Part shown: one piece after another, positions 1 through 11,184 of the stretch
How positions within the stretch are numbered: position 1 is the stretch's first letter
Layout: each line of letters begins with the position of its first letter
Origin: Heterostelium album PN500
Lineage: Eukaryota > Evosea > Eumycetozoa > Acytosteliales > Acytosteliaceae
Assembly: GCF_000004825.1 (NCBI RefSeq)
Contig: NW_008805066.1
Coordinates: 1,116,001-1,180,000, forward strand
Direction: 5' to 3'
DNA length: 64,000 nt
Program-made: the position numbers and the translations under genes
Notes under the pieces: generated by a model
What the model saw: only the letters and a program-made list of their open reading frames with translations
Databases searched by the model: none
What the model was told of the DNA's origin: nothing

Positions 1-275
1 ATGGAAATTTCTTCATGTTAGGTACACGATTCATCAAATACAATGTTGAAACCAAACAAACAATCAATCTCAATGCTGTTCCTCTGACAAATGCACAGTT
101 TCCATTTGTAAAGTATCATCGAGAATCACCAACATCAAGTTATATCTATTCATTTGGTATAGATAATGATGATAATTTCAAATATTCAATTGAATCCAAC
201 CAATGTGAACCATTCTTTAGAGATATTATTAATCACAATAGAGCGTGGTGTGCATCTACTTCAATTTCATTATGA
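1..275 (+). CDS. B-box/beta-propeller family protein, C-terminal part (cut by window edge)
   Basis: Only the last 91 or so codons are in the window; the reading frame is open from base 3 to the TGA at 273-275, so the gene starts to the left. The translation (RFIKYNVETKQTINLN, then SPTSSYIYSFG and ending CASTSISL) matches the end of the copies at 4872-6603, 19544-21316 and 22881-24626. In those copies this is the last blades of a kelch/propeller-like region that follows a B-box zinc finger and a coiled coil. A short stretch (bases 15-30, reading MLGTR) differs from the paralogues, which have a FDRKNKR-like sequence there, so a small local change has occurred but the frame is kept. Whether the missing part is intact cannot be seen. 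Function unknown; B-box plus propeller proteins are usually protein-binding scaffolds. Confidence 0.7.
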   Translation, partial: GNFFMLGTRFIKYNVETKQTINLNAVPLTNAQFPFVKYHRESPTSSYIYSFGIDNDDNFKYSIESNQCEPFFRDIINHNRAWCASTSISL

Positions 276-1376
276 TATTTTGACTACAATCCACAAATAA
301 ACATATCAATTCTCATCACTCTTCAGAAAAAATTAGATAAAATAAAGATTAATGATATCTATTTTACATTCAATCTCTAATTATATAATTATACATATAT
401 ATGTTTTATTAGTAGTTTTTTTGTACTAATTAAAAATTCAAACTTAAATTAAATAAAAGTTTAAGTGTTAATTACTTGTGATAATATATATATATATTTT
501 ATTTCATCAATACCTTTTATTTAATATTAAATTAAAAATTATTGAAGAGATATTTTTTAGTTGACATGAGTAAATATTGTGCTAATAGCTACCTACGAAT
601 ATTTTTTGACCTATGTAACGATCCTGGCCTACATTGGAGTCGAAAGGAAGTTGTATTAACTGAAGTCAATGTAATTTTTGATAATTTTAATGTCTTGTTT
701 ATTAAATTTTTGTGGCAGCGAGAAGTTAATTGGAACTACAAACCAACATAGATATTGAAAAAACATTAATTCAATTTTAAATCTTCTGTTCTTTTTCAAT
801 ATCTTTAATTAGATAATTATAATAGATCTTTATAGAAGATTATTCAATCTGTTCGAGTTGTATATAAATAAAGTGTATCTACCTTATATTGGTGTATAGA
901 GAGTAGTACAATACCTTCTTAATAGGTTGAGATTTATCAGTAAATAGATGACAGATATGACTTTATTTAAAATTGTACAGAAGACAAATGTTAGATTTGA
1001 ATAAGTAGAACCAACCTAAGATTAGATCGTTCTCGTCGAAGAGAGGGAAGATCAGAGAATAATTGAAGGAGCTTGGTGATGTCATAAAGTCGAGGAGTAG
1101 CTACCTCTTACAGAATTGACCTTTGAAATACAAGAGTTTAACTAGACAGTAGAAAGTTGATCAGGTATGATATCTTTGATCAAACATTCGATTTCATACA
1201 CAAACAGATTAGAGAGATTGGATTAATTGTTTGGTACCTCTAAATATATCAAATGACCAGTTCTGACTCAATTATCTCATACTTATGCTGTTTGTGTTGT
1301 CATAAGTACAAAGCAAGTAAAAACAAAATAAAAACAGAAAACAAAACAACTGGTGCTGATGCTTGTTAAATCGAAT
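276..1376. other. AT-rich intergenic stretch with a decayed relic
   Basis: Mostly A+T-rich spacer between two convergent genes. An open frame at 542-751 has no ATG at its start and no recognisable motif. The more GC-rich part at about 985-1240 is listed separately as a relic. Confidence 0.6.
985..1240 (+). pseudogene. Decayed copy of the 3590-4430 relic
   Basis: The stretch resembles bases of about 4050-4290 in the same order: a block reading ttacagaatt, then a purine-rich block, then tttgatcaaacattcgat, which at 4240 reads tttggtcaaacattcgat. Base composition is richer in G+C than the surrounding spacer, as expected of former coding sequence. No frame stays open. The parent protein is not recognised. 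The alignment was made by eye. Confidence 0.4.
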
Positions 1377-2895
1377 TTATTTATCAATAAACTTTGATAT
1401 TATTTTAAATTGATCAATATTAATATTGGATTGCTGATCCAAATGAATGAGCTTTAAGATTTCATTAAACTTGTTGGTTGTGTGAGTGGTAAGATTGTGT
1501 TGTTTGATTTGGTCTTCATGAAATTGTGATTTAAAAGATACATCGAATCCGTGACAAAACAGAATACCAAGTGAGTAGAGGAAATGTAGAACTTCATCAT
1601 GTCTTTTCTTTATCGATGCAACTACGATCGCTTTTGGAAGTGTTGGTTTGATCATACTTAGGATGTTGGCATTGCCAGAGATCTCAAGGAATACATAGTC
1701 TTGGAATCTATCTTTGATGTCACGTGCAATCGATTGCAACGCTGCCTCTACCTCCACTGGTTTTCTCATGTTGTGGTAGATGTACTTGGCATCGATTGGT
1801 CGGTCATAGCGATCGCCCGACACCGTCGAGTACCACGGTATCTTGGCGGCGACCGATTCCATCTCCAATCCCGCCAGAGAATCGAGTACTTTGTGTTTAA
1901 CCAATTTCTGAGCTCGCGAATGTACAGTACCGACGATAGCCAAGAAGAAACACTCCACACCATCACGCTCAAACTCCAACATGAGTGGAGTGAATAGATG
2001 ATCGTGTTGACCGGCCAACACTGTTATACCCGATGCTTTGGTTGCAATATCCAACTCTGGATAACGGCTAGCATACTTTTCCAGATAGGTATGGTAGTTG
2101 ATGCGGACGTTTAACATCTTACCGCCGTAGGTAGTCAACGCTTCGTTTTGATAGATCGATCGATAATAGAGAATCTTTACGGCCGTCTCCAGAGTGACCG
2201 ATCCAGACAAATAGAAAAGTGCAATCTCACCCAAACTCAGCCCGAAAACCATGTCTGGTTCAATACCAAAGTGTCTGAAAAGATGAATCATTCCAATTTG
2301 AAAAATAAAAAGCAGGGGATTGACGAGAAGCTGGCTGTAACCCTCTTTAGAGTCTGGTGGAAGTTGGCACAGTTCCAATATCTTTTCCATTACATTGAAA
2401 CCAGAGATTGTTAGGTAGAGTTGATTTACATGATCTACTGTATCTCTATATACAGGAAATTGATCGTAGAGTTGCAATCCAAGTTGCAGGAATATACCAC
2501 TCTGACCACAAACAATCATGATTATCTTCTTTTTCAAGACATTCTTTTCTTGTTCATCATCAGTACCATCAGTGGCGATTGAAGGTAACTCTGATTGAAC
2601 TTGATAATTAGGTTGGTATAGATCTGTCCAATCTCTAGCAACAATAACTCTACGATAGTTGTACTTTCTATTTATTTGTTCAGAAGTAGTCGATTGAAAG
2701 AGTGAAAGATCTTCAATTGATTTTAATTGTTGATCCTTTTTTAATAGTTCTAAATATTCATCAAATGCAGATTCTGAATTCGATGTAAATGGAATGATAT
2801 ATCTAAGATTTCAAATTAATAAACATTTTTATATTGGTATTCAATAAAATTAAATCTTTACAATATATATACCTTTGATTATTTATTGGTAACAT
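1377..2895 (-). CDS. Discrete polyketide-synthase-type acyltransferase (AT) domain protein
   Basis: Two exons: 2895-2873 (MLPINNQ) and 2802-1377, with a 70-nt GT-AG intron; joined frame 1,449 nt, 482 residues. Residues from about 97 on form a type I PKS/FAS acyltransferase (malonyl-CoA:ACP transacylase) fold: oxyanion-type CGQSGIF, nucleophile motif GLSLGEIA with the Ser kept but Leu in place of the usual His of GHSxG, the Arg-containing YYRSIY, GKML, and the active-site His in GTVHSRAQ. The usual GPHP near the end is replaced by SGNAN. The post-AT linker (LYSLGILFCHGFDVSF) is also PKS-like, then the protein stops. No ketosynthase, reductase or carrier domain is present on either side; typical dictyostelid PKSs are single chains of 2,000 residues or more. 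So this is either a stand-alone trans-acting AT or a truncated PKS remnant that has kept an open frame and a spliced start. Substrate cannot be told. Confidence 0.7.
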
Positions 2896-4871
2896 TATAA
2901 TGTTATTTTTTTATTTATTATCAAATTCTAGAATGATATAATATTGATTGTTGATTGTTATATATTTAAATTATTAAAAATACACATAATTATTATAATT
3001 GTTCTATTTGATGGTTCCATGGAAGTATTCGACATTGTTGATTTGAATTGTTTGCATCGCAAAACAACTGATGTAACCACTTCAATTGATCAGGAGAAAG
3101 AAAGTCTGAAAACAAATGAAATTTTATTCAACACTCTTTAAAAATATCTAAAAATAGTGATCATTATATGTCTGAAAAATCATTTTAAATATTTAAAAAA
3201 GATAATTTATAATAAATTTTTGAACAAACAACAAAGATTTAATTCGAATTAAATATATTTCAATAGCTTCAAATAGATAGATAGTGATAAATTGTCAAAT
3301 CTATATGATAGTAAAAATTTGGTGACAATATTAGTCTACTAGCAAATAAGAGAGTTGTAAATAAATAATGTATGTAACTTCAACATCTTATTAACATATC
3401 ATGTTTTAACACCATACAGTTAATTGTCAACCAAGTACTATTATAAAACAGATAGATCGATTGATAGCATCATATTGATCATATACATCAGCCATACATA
3501 CAGAGTAGTGAAACATTTACAGTTTAAATATGGGTGGTAGATTGTTAGTCGAGATAGTCTAAGCTCTCTAACTAAGTACTTCCAGTCGGCGCAAACTAAC
3601 TAAAGGTCGATGATAGAGAAGAGAGACACTTGTGTTGGACAACACTCACACCTTGTAAACCGTAGTCAAAGAGGTTCTGGCCACTTTGTTCCAAATTGAA
3701 GCAATGATCTCTCCGATCCCACCATGGCTGCGAACCAAGATCGAGAAGGTTATCGATAATCTTCTTAATGACAACTATTTCAGCATCGCCAAGGTGACTC
3801 AAGATACCGGAGCAGATGATAAAATGACTTGGCTCTGAGTAACAGCGAATCGCGTTTGAACAGTAGAGGCCAGTTTAGAGACATGATATGACTACCGCTA
3901 TTGAACAGCACGCCGACCTACCACCGCTCAGTAACAGTAGAGACAGACAAGGAAGGTCGATCTAGCAGTAGTGTCGATAACTCGAAGAGGAATATCAGTA
4001 CATTTGGTCGGATTGATCTCAGCAGACGTCGATCGACGAGGCCGATTTAAACAAACCGTACCAACCGAGGACGACTAGATCCAGCTCATCTCGAAGTACG
4101 GTGGTGCACCACCCGCTGTCATCAGCGAACAACTGAAGAAACTTGGTGAAGCGTAACTACCTTGTTACAGAATTAACCATTGACAAGAGATGGACCAGAC
4201 AGTCGACCTTTGATCAATTTGTAAGCCAACAATGGCTTTGGTCAAACATTCGATTACCATCAGAGATGGAGAGATTGCATGGATGAGTATGGATCCTTTA
4301 AATCAGCACTTCGACAGTCCTGACGGTAAACAGCATCAAGGCGTAAAGCGTTGTCGGCATATGAAGATACTCATTTTACCTTCTATGAGATGTAGTGTCT
4401 GTTTCTTCACTAGAATAAATTCTTGAGTATGAAATAAAAATTAATTTAATTTTGGATTTTCAGCACATCTTCAAATTTGTATTGCAAATTAAATGCAAGG
4501 AACTTAAAAGTTTAATTTGATTTTTTTCATTTTTTTTTTTTATTTTTAGACCTATCAAACGATGATGAAGAAAAATATGACAACAGAATCAGAGACAGTA
4601 ATCAAAACGAAGAAGATGAAGACCAATGACAAATTAATTGAATAAAATTATTTATATTTGTTAAATGTTAACTAAAAACTCTTTGTCTTGTTTATGTTTA
4701 TTTTTTGAGAATGTTTTAAAATTTATAAATTTAAGTTAAAATTGAATTTTTGATTTTTTATTTTAATTTTTAATTTTATATTTTAATTTAGTGTGTGATC
4801 ATTCTAAATTAAATTTTTTCATTATTTATTTAATTACATCGATTATAATATTCAACTAGTAAAAGCTAATA
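2896..4871. other. Intergenic stretch, upstream side of the AT gene, with a decayed relic
   Basis: 2896-3590 is A+T-rich spacer and probably holds the promoter of the leftward AT gene. 3590-4430 is GC-richer decayed coding sequence (separate entry). 4440-4871 is again A+T-rich with T-runs and precedes the B-box pseudogene. I see no RNA gene. Confidence 0.55.
3590..4430 (+). pseudogene. Decayed protein-coding relic, parent unknown
   Basis: Several patches read as protein on the plus strand but in different frames and with stops between: about 3650-3835 (VKEVLATLFQIEAM, then IPPWLRTKIEKVIDNLLNDN) and 4088-4157 (LISKYGGAPPAVISEQLKKL). Codons in these patches are much less A+T-rich than the flanks, as in real exons here. 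A second decayed copy of the last third lies at 985-1240. I do not recognise the family. Confidence 0.45.
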
Positions 4872-6603
4872 ATGACAATGAAGTGTTTAAATCATCAGAA
4901 ATCACACAAATTCATTTGTTATCAATGTAATTGTTTGATGTGTTCAAAATGTATAATCAACCATATCAAAGATCATCCTGATCATGCCCATAAAATAGAA
5001 GATATCGATGAAATCAAACATTCATTGAGTACATTAAAATTAGATGATATTATTGACACCACCACAACGAATAAATGATAGTACTGGTAGAAATATACAT
5101 AATTTTCATTCACAAATCAACAATTAACTTAAATCTTTTTGGGAATCATTAAGATCATCGACATCCAGATATCAAAGATTATCAACAACAGAGAATGATA
5201 TCAAACAACACTTTGAACAATTACATCAATATCTAATCATTGAAGAACATAAACTACAAAGAGATATTATCAATGATAAACATACAATCACAAATCAAAT
5301 CGATAATAATATCAAGAATTTAAAATATTTAATAAATATTATCAATATATTTAATAAATTAAATAATAATTGTTGTAATAATAATAGTAATCAATCAATT
5401 ATATCAGATACAACAACATTATATTCAACAACAACAATAATGGAATCAATAACAACAAGTTCATCATTACAATCTTTCATCAATCATCATAATCAAACAT
5501 TGTTCAATGAATATAATATTTATTTCAATATTGATGAACTTCTCAAACAACATTCCAACGATTCATCATCATTATTATTAGATATCATTCATAAATACAA
5601 CAATCGATTCAATGAATCAACAACAAACACAGACAATAATAACTTAAGATTATCATCATATAAATTATCAATCAAACAACCTGATTTCAATCAATTGAAT
5701 TCAATCATTGAACAATCAATCAAACTTGATAACATTGAATCAACTGAATCACCAATAAATACAACAACAACAAAAAACAACAATGATAATAAACAATCTT
5801 ATATTTTCACAACACACAAATCAAATGGAGCAACACTGATCAACACATCAAACAACAATTCAATTGAAGAATTACAGTTTGATTATCAATTTAATTTTAC
5901 ATACTCCTCGATTGTTTCAATTGGTGAATATATCTATATATTCGGTGGACATACCAATGAAAACAAATGGATTAAAATATCAATGAAATCGAAATCAGTT
6001 GAACATATTGGTGATATGAGAGGAATCAAAGGTGATTCTAATATATCAGTTTGTTATGATGGTCAAGATCATATCTATTTAGTTAATGGTGTTAATATAA
6101 AGAATAGAATTGATCGATTCAACATCAAGACAATGAAATTTGAATCATATTATCAATTACCTGATGGATATGATCGTCAAGTATCATCAATGATCTTCAA
6201 AGGTTCATTATATTCATTATCATGGGATCAAAATAAGCTTTTTCAATTCGATTTAACAAATAAAAAGATAACCGATTATCAAATTGACATTATACCATAC
6301 TCAGGATGTCATGATAACAATGGAAATTTCTTCATATTTGATAGAAAAAACAAACGATTCATCAAATACAATGTTGAAACCAAACAAACAATCAATCTCA
6401 ATGCTGATCATCTCGCAAACGCACAGTATCCATTTGTAAAGTATCATCGAGAATCACCAACATCAAGTTATATCTATTCATTTGGTAATAATAATGATGA
6501 TAATTTCAAATATTCAATTGAATCCAATCAATGTGAACCATTCTTTAGAGATATTAATGATCTAAATAGATCATGGTGTGCATCCACATCAATTTCATTA
6601 TAA
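4872..6603 (+). pseudogene. B-box/beta-propeller family gene, broken copy
   Basis: The start (MTMKCLNHQKSHKFICYQCN) is the same B-box zinc finger as in the intact copy at 21316-19544. The first frame (4872-5078) ends at TTTTNK; homology continues in another frame from about 5080 (one-base shift near 5070), meets one further in-frame TAA near 5125 (where the paralogue has NNKLKS), and then stays open to the TAA at 6603. The 3' open frame from 5440 alone would give 387 residues with all propeller repeats. It may be a recent pseudogene, since the rest is well kept. A sequencing error could explain one break, less easily both. Confidence 0.75.
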
Positions 6604-6712
6604 TAAATAAAGAAAAATCTATTACATTTATTACCTTCCTCTGACATTAAAATTTGTACCTCATTATTAGTTTTATATACATATACATTAACCACATTAT
6701 TGTTTAATAAGT

Positions 6713-6790
6713 AGTATATTTCTGCAATTTGGATTGCAACTCTATGATCAATTCCCTGTTTATCGAGATACAGTAGATCAAATCTCAAAT
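6713..6790 (+). pseudogene. Stray fragment of the acyltransferase gene
   Basis: Read on the plus strand this gives FLQFGLQLYDQFPVYRDTVD, almost identical to FLQLGLQLYDQFPVYRDTVD of the AT gene (bases about 2430-2500, minus strand). Similarity stops sharply on both sides, and there is no other AT sequence near it. It begins about 110 bases after the stop of the B-box pseudogene, so a piece of the AT gene was copied here in the opposite orientation. Confidence 0.8.
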
Positions 6791-7204
6791 ATGATATTTC
6801 TATTCGTGATGTACTATTGATAAACCACATGAGATTGCAACTCTTTTGTGTTATTAATGATCTATGCTACTAATGGAGCTATAACGATTAAATCTCATTA
6901 TCATTGCTAAATATTAATGGTTTAGAGTAAAATAAATTCGTTTTATAGTTTTTAATTTGCTTTTTAAAAAAAAAATATTCTCTTAAATACCCAATGCACA
7001 AGAAGATCTAATATGATTTGAGAAAAATAACTGATAAGATAAGTAACTCGTTCATTTTATAAGGTCTATCTTGTCGTTAACGAATTATAAAGAGTTATTT
7101 CATTAAACAAAGTTGTAACATTACGACTAAAGTTTATTTGTGATTTAGTTTAATATAACATAGGTGATGATATTGTTTTTATTTATTTATTTTTTGTTTG
7201 TTTT
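6791..7204. other. Intergenic spacer
   Basis: A+T-rich spacer between the AT fragment and the 3' end of the export-adaptor gene; nothing recognisable seen. Confidence 0.5.
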
Positions 7205-8588
7205 TTACTTTCTTGAGAAACGATCATTCAAAGTGAGTGTTCTTGTGGTTGTATTGTTTCTACGTCCACCACCAGTGGCTCTGCTTGTGAAAGAGGTTGT
7301 TTTTTGTGATTTCTGTTTAATTCATTTTAATGTGATTAGATTAGTAAATTGATCAATTGATTGGTAATCTGAAGATTTTGTTTGATAAACTTACAACTAC
7401 TTCTACAACTCTGGAAGCTTTCTTGGTGACTGCACTCTTTGGTGAGGCAGTGTTGCTTAGAGTTCTCTTTGGTGCGCTTCTAAATGATGGAGCACTTGCA
7501 GTTCTGGTTGTGCTATTGCTAAAAAAAGTTATTTAATAAAGTTAGTATTCAATGATGCTATTATAAACATGCTACATACTTTGAAATTTGAATCTTGATC
7601 TTGTCTGGACTGATCAGTGTATCCTTCTTGGCTGGTTGCTTTGGTGCAGTTCTGGCGACCTTCATTGACTTTACAGCTCCTCCTCCTCTTGGCTTGTTAG
7701 ACGACGATGACGATGATCCTATTCTTTTGGCAGAGTTGGTAGCAGCTCTACTCTTTGGCTTTGAGTTTGATTTTTTATTCTATAGAGGTATGCAAAAAAG
7801 TATCAGAAGTAAATTAGTAATTTGCAATTTGTTAAATAAAGATGATTATAATAAATTTTAAAACTTACACCTTTCTTAGCATCTTTGATAATTTGGTCTT
7901 TAATGGTAAAAATTTGGGAAAAGAATAGAGAATATTAATATTGTTATTGTTATTATTATTATGATTATTATGATTATTGTTATTATTATTATTTATTTTA
8001 TTATTAAGACGGAGGAGAGAAAAAAGAAAGGAATAGCAGAGTAGATTAGGTTAGAGCAAAAAAGAAAGAAATAGAGAGGTTGTTAGAGTTTGTGATATCT
8101 TTAATTAAGAGCACTGCCTGTACTATAATCAAATAGTTTGATTATATTTAAATTCTATCTTTTTTTTTAAATACAACAACTGTTGTTTGAATTGTCGGTA
8201 CTTCAAAATCAACATTGTTGTTTACCTTATTTACACTGTTTTGTTTAGATTGTAGCAACAATCTTCTCTCTTCCATACAAAAAGTGTAGTTATAAAGTGA
8301 AATGTTACCACCAAAAAAATATTAATAACAAGTTGATAGACTGTAGAGTTGCTGTGCTCTACGTGGCCATGAATGCTCTTAATCGCAATATTCGATGGTA
8401 ATATGCTCAATCACATTGTTTTTTTTTTGTTTTCAAAATAACCCAACATTTGAATGAGATGGTTACATGTATTGATGGAAATGAGAAGTTGTTGTTATCA
8501 TTATTATTATTATTATTATTGTTGCTGTATTAGTTGTAGTTGTTGTTGATGATTAAGTACCTAATGTTTGATTCAAATGAGTAGACAT
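7205..8588 (-). CDS. Probable mRNA-export adaptor with UAP56-binding motif (spliced, basic protein)
   Basis: Model of five exons, all with GT-AG edges and matching phase: 8588-8561, 7897-7869, 7779-7580, 7518-7395, 7312-7205; 489 nt, 162 residues. The N-terminus reads MSTHLNQTLDQIIKDAKKG, close to the UAP56/DDX39-binding motif of ALYREF and UIF (SLDDIIK in animals). The rest is rich in Lys, Arg, Ser, Thr and Gly (SAKRIGSSSSSSNKPRGGG, later SRATGGGRR) and ends LTLNDRFSRK, which recalls the LNERF motif of CHTOP-type adaptors. No RRM domain is present, so ALYREF itself is excluded. Family knowledge: such adaptors load the export receptor onto nuclear mRNA through the helicase UAP56. The weakest point is exon 1, which leaves a 663-nt first intron, long for this genome; exons 3-5 are well supported. 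Confidence 0.55.
7935..7992. repeat. Imperfect (ATT/GTT)n microsatellite
   Basis: A run of attatt, gttatt and gattatt units inside the putative first intron of the export-adaptor gene. Confidence 0.7.
8148..8276 (-). CDS. Small open frame (42 residues) inside the adaptor gene's first intron
   Basis: ATG to TAA frame on the same strand as the flanking gene, starting MEERRLLLQSKQNSVNK and with VPTIQTTVVVFKKKD near the end. Its alternating hydrophobic/charged character is more protein-like than most chance frames here. It could be an alternative first exon, a tiny gene, or chance. It does not join to exon 2 in phase by any GT I can see. Confidence 0.2.
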   Translation of the reverse strand: MEERRLLLQSKQNSVNKVNNNVDFEVPTIQTTVVVFKKKDRI

Positions 8589-9932
8589 CTTTATATATTG
8601 TTTTGGTTTGGTTAAGTTTATAGATAAAAGTTTTAAAGAAAAAATTAAAAATTTTTGAAAATTAATTATAATAATAGTAATTGATTATAAATAAATAATA
8701 AAATATTTGATATATATTTTTTAGAGAAATATTAATATTTATATATATTTCTTAAATAATAGTGAGAGAGAATTAGATTTACAAATGATTATATGTTTAA
8801 ATGTACACTATAATATAAATATTTGTTGTGTGGTTTAAATTTGAATTTATATTAAAAAAAGGTTAAGGTTATAATTAAAATAACAAAATAAAGAAAGAAA
8901 TATTAAGTGGAGGAGGTGACTGTTGAAAAAAAAAAAAAAAAAAAAGTGGTTAAAAAAAAAGCAGTTTTAAAAAAAAATTTTTTTATTTCTCAAAAATTAA
9001 ATTTTTAATTTTTTTTTTGAAATTGTTTTTTTGATTGATTAATTAATCTTTTAAGTATAAGTATGGTTGTTCTGTTTTGTTGAGTTGAGAATCATCGGTT
9101 ATTTATTTATGTTAATTTGATAAGGTTAGCATTCAATTCTACCCGATGCAAAACCCTACCTATTACCTATTCTATAAAAGATGTTCGTTTTGATTGGTTG
9201 GATCAGTACTGTTTAAGAACTTCCCATTTTGGTTTATCAATCTTAATCAATAGGGAAATGAAATTCCATTTGAAATTTACATTTATTTAAATAAAAATAA
9301 ATTAACCTTTTTTTTTAAAAAAAAAAAAAAATAAAAATATATAAAGTAACGAAATCTAATATGCAAATCTAAATAAATGGATAATTAATGTACCTAAAAA
9401 CCTTTTAATAAGATAGTAAACTTTATTTATATTGTTAATTAAAAATAAAACTATTTCAAAACTTTTTTTTCCCTTTTTTTATTTTTTATTTTTTTGATTT
9501 ATTTAAATTTTGGCGGCAAAAACTGTTTTGAACATTACTGTTAATTTGATTTGTGAAAATTTGTTGATTTCGTTTATTATTAATAATCACAAATACAAAT
9601 TTAAAGGATTCTATATTTTTCAACATCAATTCTCCTTTTTCATTAAACTTTGTTTTGTTTAGTTTTTGTTTGTTTGTTTATTATTATTATTAATATTAAT
9701 ATTTTTGTAATCTCTATTATCAAATCAATCATTTAATTATATTGATTTGATTTTTGATTTTATTTGTATAGAAGAATATATTTATTTAAATAGTTGTTTG
9801 TTCTATTCTTTGTTATAAAGTAGCAATAATAATAGAATAGTAGTAGTGGTAGTAGTAGAATAGAGTATCTTGTTTGTTTTGTTGTTTGTTTGTTAAATAA
9901 AAGTAAAGTCTCAAAAGAAAAAGAAGTGAAAA
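8589..9932. other. Divergent promoter region between the adaptor gene and cdk1
   Basis: Very A+T-rich, with long A and T runs (for example 8927-8945 and 9308-9332). It lies between two divergent starts and must hold both promoters. No specific site recognised. Confidence 0.5.
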
Positions 9933-11184
9933 ATGGAAGTACCAGATGGAGGATTGTCAAGATATCAAAAGTTAGAGAAACTTGGTGAAGGTACCTACGG
10001 TAAGGTATACAAAGCCAAAGAGAAGAGTACCGGTAAGACCGTTGCACTCAAAAAGATACGTTTAGAGGATGACGGTGTACCAAGTACTGCCTTACGTGAG
10101 ATCTCATTGCTCAAGGAACTTCAACACCCAAATGTTGTTTGGTAAGTTGTATTTCTTTACTTTTCATATCTAAAAAAACATTTACTAACTTTTTATTATA
10201 TAACTATAGTTTGTATGATGTATTACATTGTGCCAATAGATTATATTTAGTGTTTGAATTCCTCGACCAAGATTTAAAGAAGTATATGGATTCAGTTCAA
10301 GCAATGAACCCACAACTTATAAAGGTAAGTAACCAACCAACCAAACAACCAACTTAACTATCTCTATCTTATTAGTATTCTTTATTAACTAAATCTCTCT
10401 TAATATGACAACAGTCATATCTCTACCAAATTCTGAAAGGATTGGCTTTTTCACATAGTCAAAGAATTTTACATCGTGATTTGAAGCCACAGAATCTTTT
10501 GATTGATCGTATGGGTTCCATCAAATTGGCCGATTTCGGTTTGGCACGTGCAATCAGTATTCCAGTTCGTATTTATACTCATGAGGTATGTACACAACAT
10601 CAAATAATTTGAAATCAATCTTGGTTATATTATATATTGTTAACAATATTAACTATTTTGTTATGTGCTATTTAGATTGTTACACTTTGGTATCGTGCAC
10701 CAGAGGTACTTCTTGGATCAAAGACCTACTCGGTGCCAATCGATATCTGGTCGGTTGGATGTATTTTTGGAGAGATGTTAAATAAGAAACCATTGTTCTC
10801 TGGTGATTGTGAGATCGACCAAATCTATAGAATATTCAGAATCCTCGGTACACCAACCGAAGAGATCTGGCCAGGTGTCACCAGTTTACCCGATTTCCTC
10901 AGTACCTTCCCGAATTGGCCTGGACAACCACTCAACAAGACATTCCCAAATGTAGAACCAAATGCAATTGATCTTTTGAACGTAAGTTATCAATCACCAA
11001 TATTACTTAATAATAATAATAATGATTAGTTCAAAATCTAATAACAAAAACTCTTTTCTTTTTTTATTTTATTTATTTAATATTAAAACAGAGAATGCTT
11101 CAATATGAACCATCAAAGAGAATCTCTGCAAAGGCAGCACTTCTCCATCCATATTTCAGTGATTTAGATGTCAGTTCATTCTAA
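9933..11184 (+). CDS. cdk1: Cyclin-dependent kinase 1 (cdc2)
   Basis: Five exons: 9933-10141, 10210-10324, 10415-10585, 10676-10981, 11092-11184; 297 residues, the same length as human CDK1. Ser/Thr kinase that drives the cell cycle with a cyclin partner. All key parts are present: Gly-rich loop GEGTYGKV (18-25) with the inhibitory Thr21/Tyr22 pair, catalytic Lys40 in VALKKI, helix C PSTALRE (50-56; PSTAIRE in animals and yeast), HRDLKPQN (Asp130), DFGLAR (148-153), activation-loop Thr163 in IYTHE, and the WYRAPE motif. The end [12 protein letters not shown] is typical. Exon 1 ends within a codon (TG|T), giving Cys at residue 70. The start is the first ATG of the frame and matches the family N-terminus except for a short MEVPDGG lead. 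A CDK5-type kinase is less likely, given the length and the DLDVSSF tail. Confidence 0.93.

Noticed and set aside
316-340. About 24 bases in the first spacer like part of the small gene at 11509 (cagaaaaaattagataaaat)
   Set aside because: The shared sequence is short and almost only A and T, so chance cannot be excluded.
542-751. 69-codon open frame in the first spacer
   Set aside because: It has no ATG at its start, A+T-rich codons and no family resemblance; expected by chance in such DNA.
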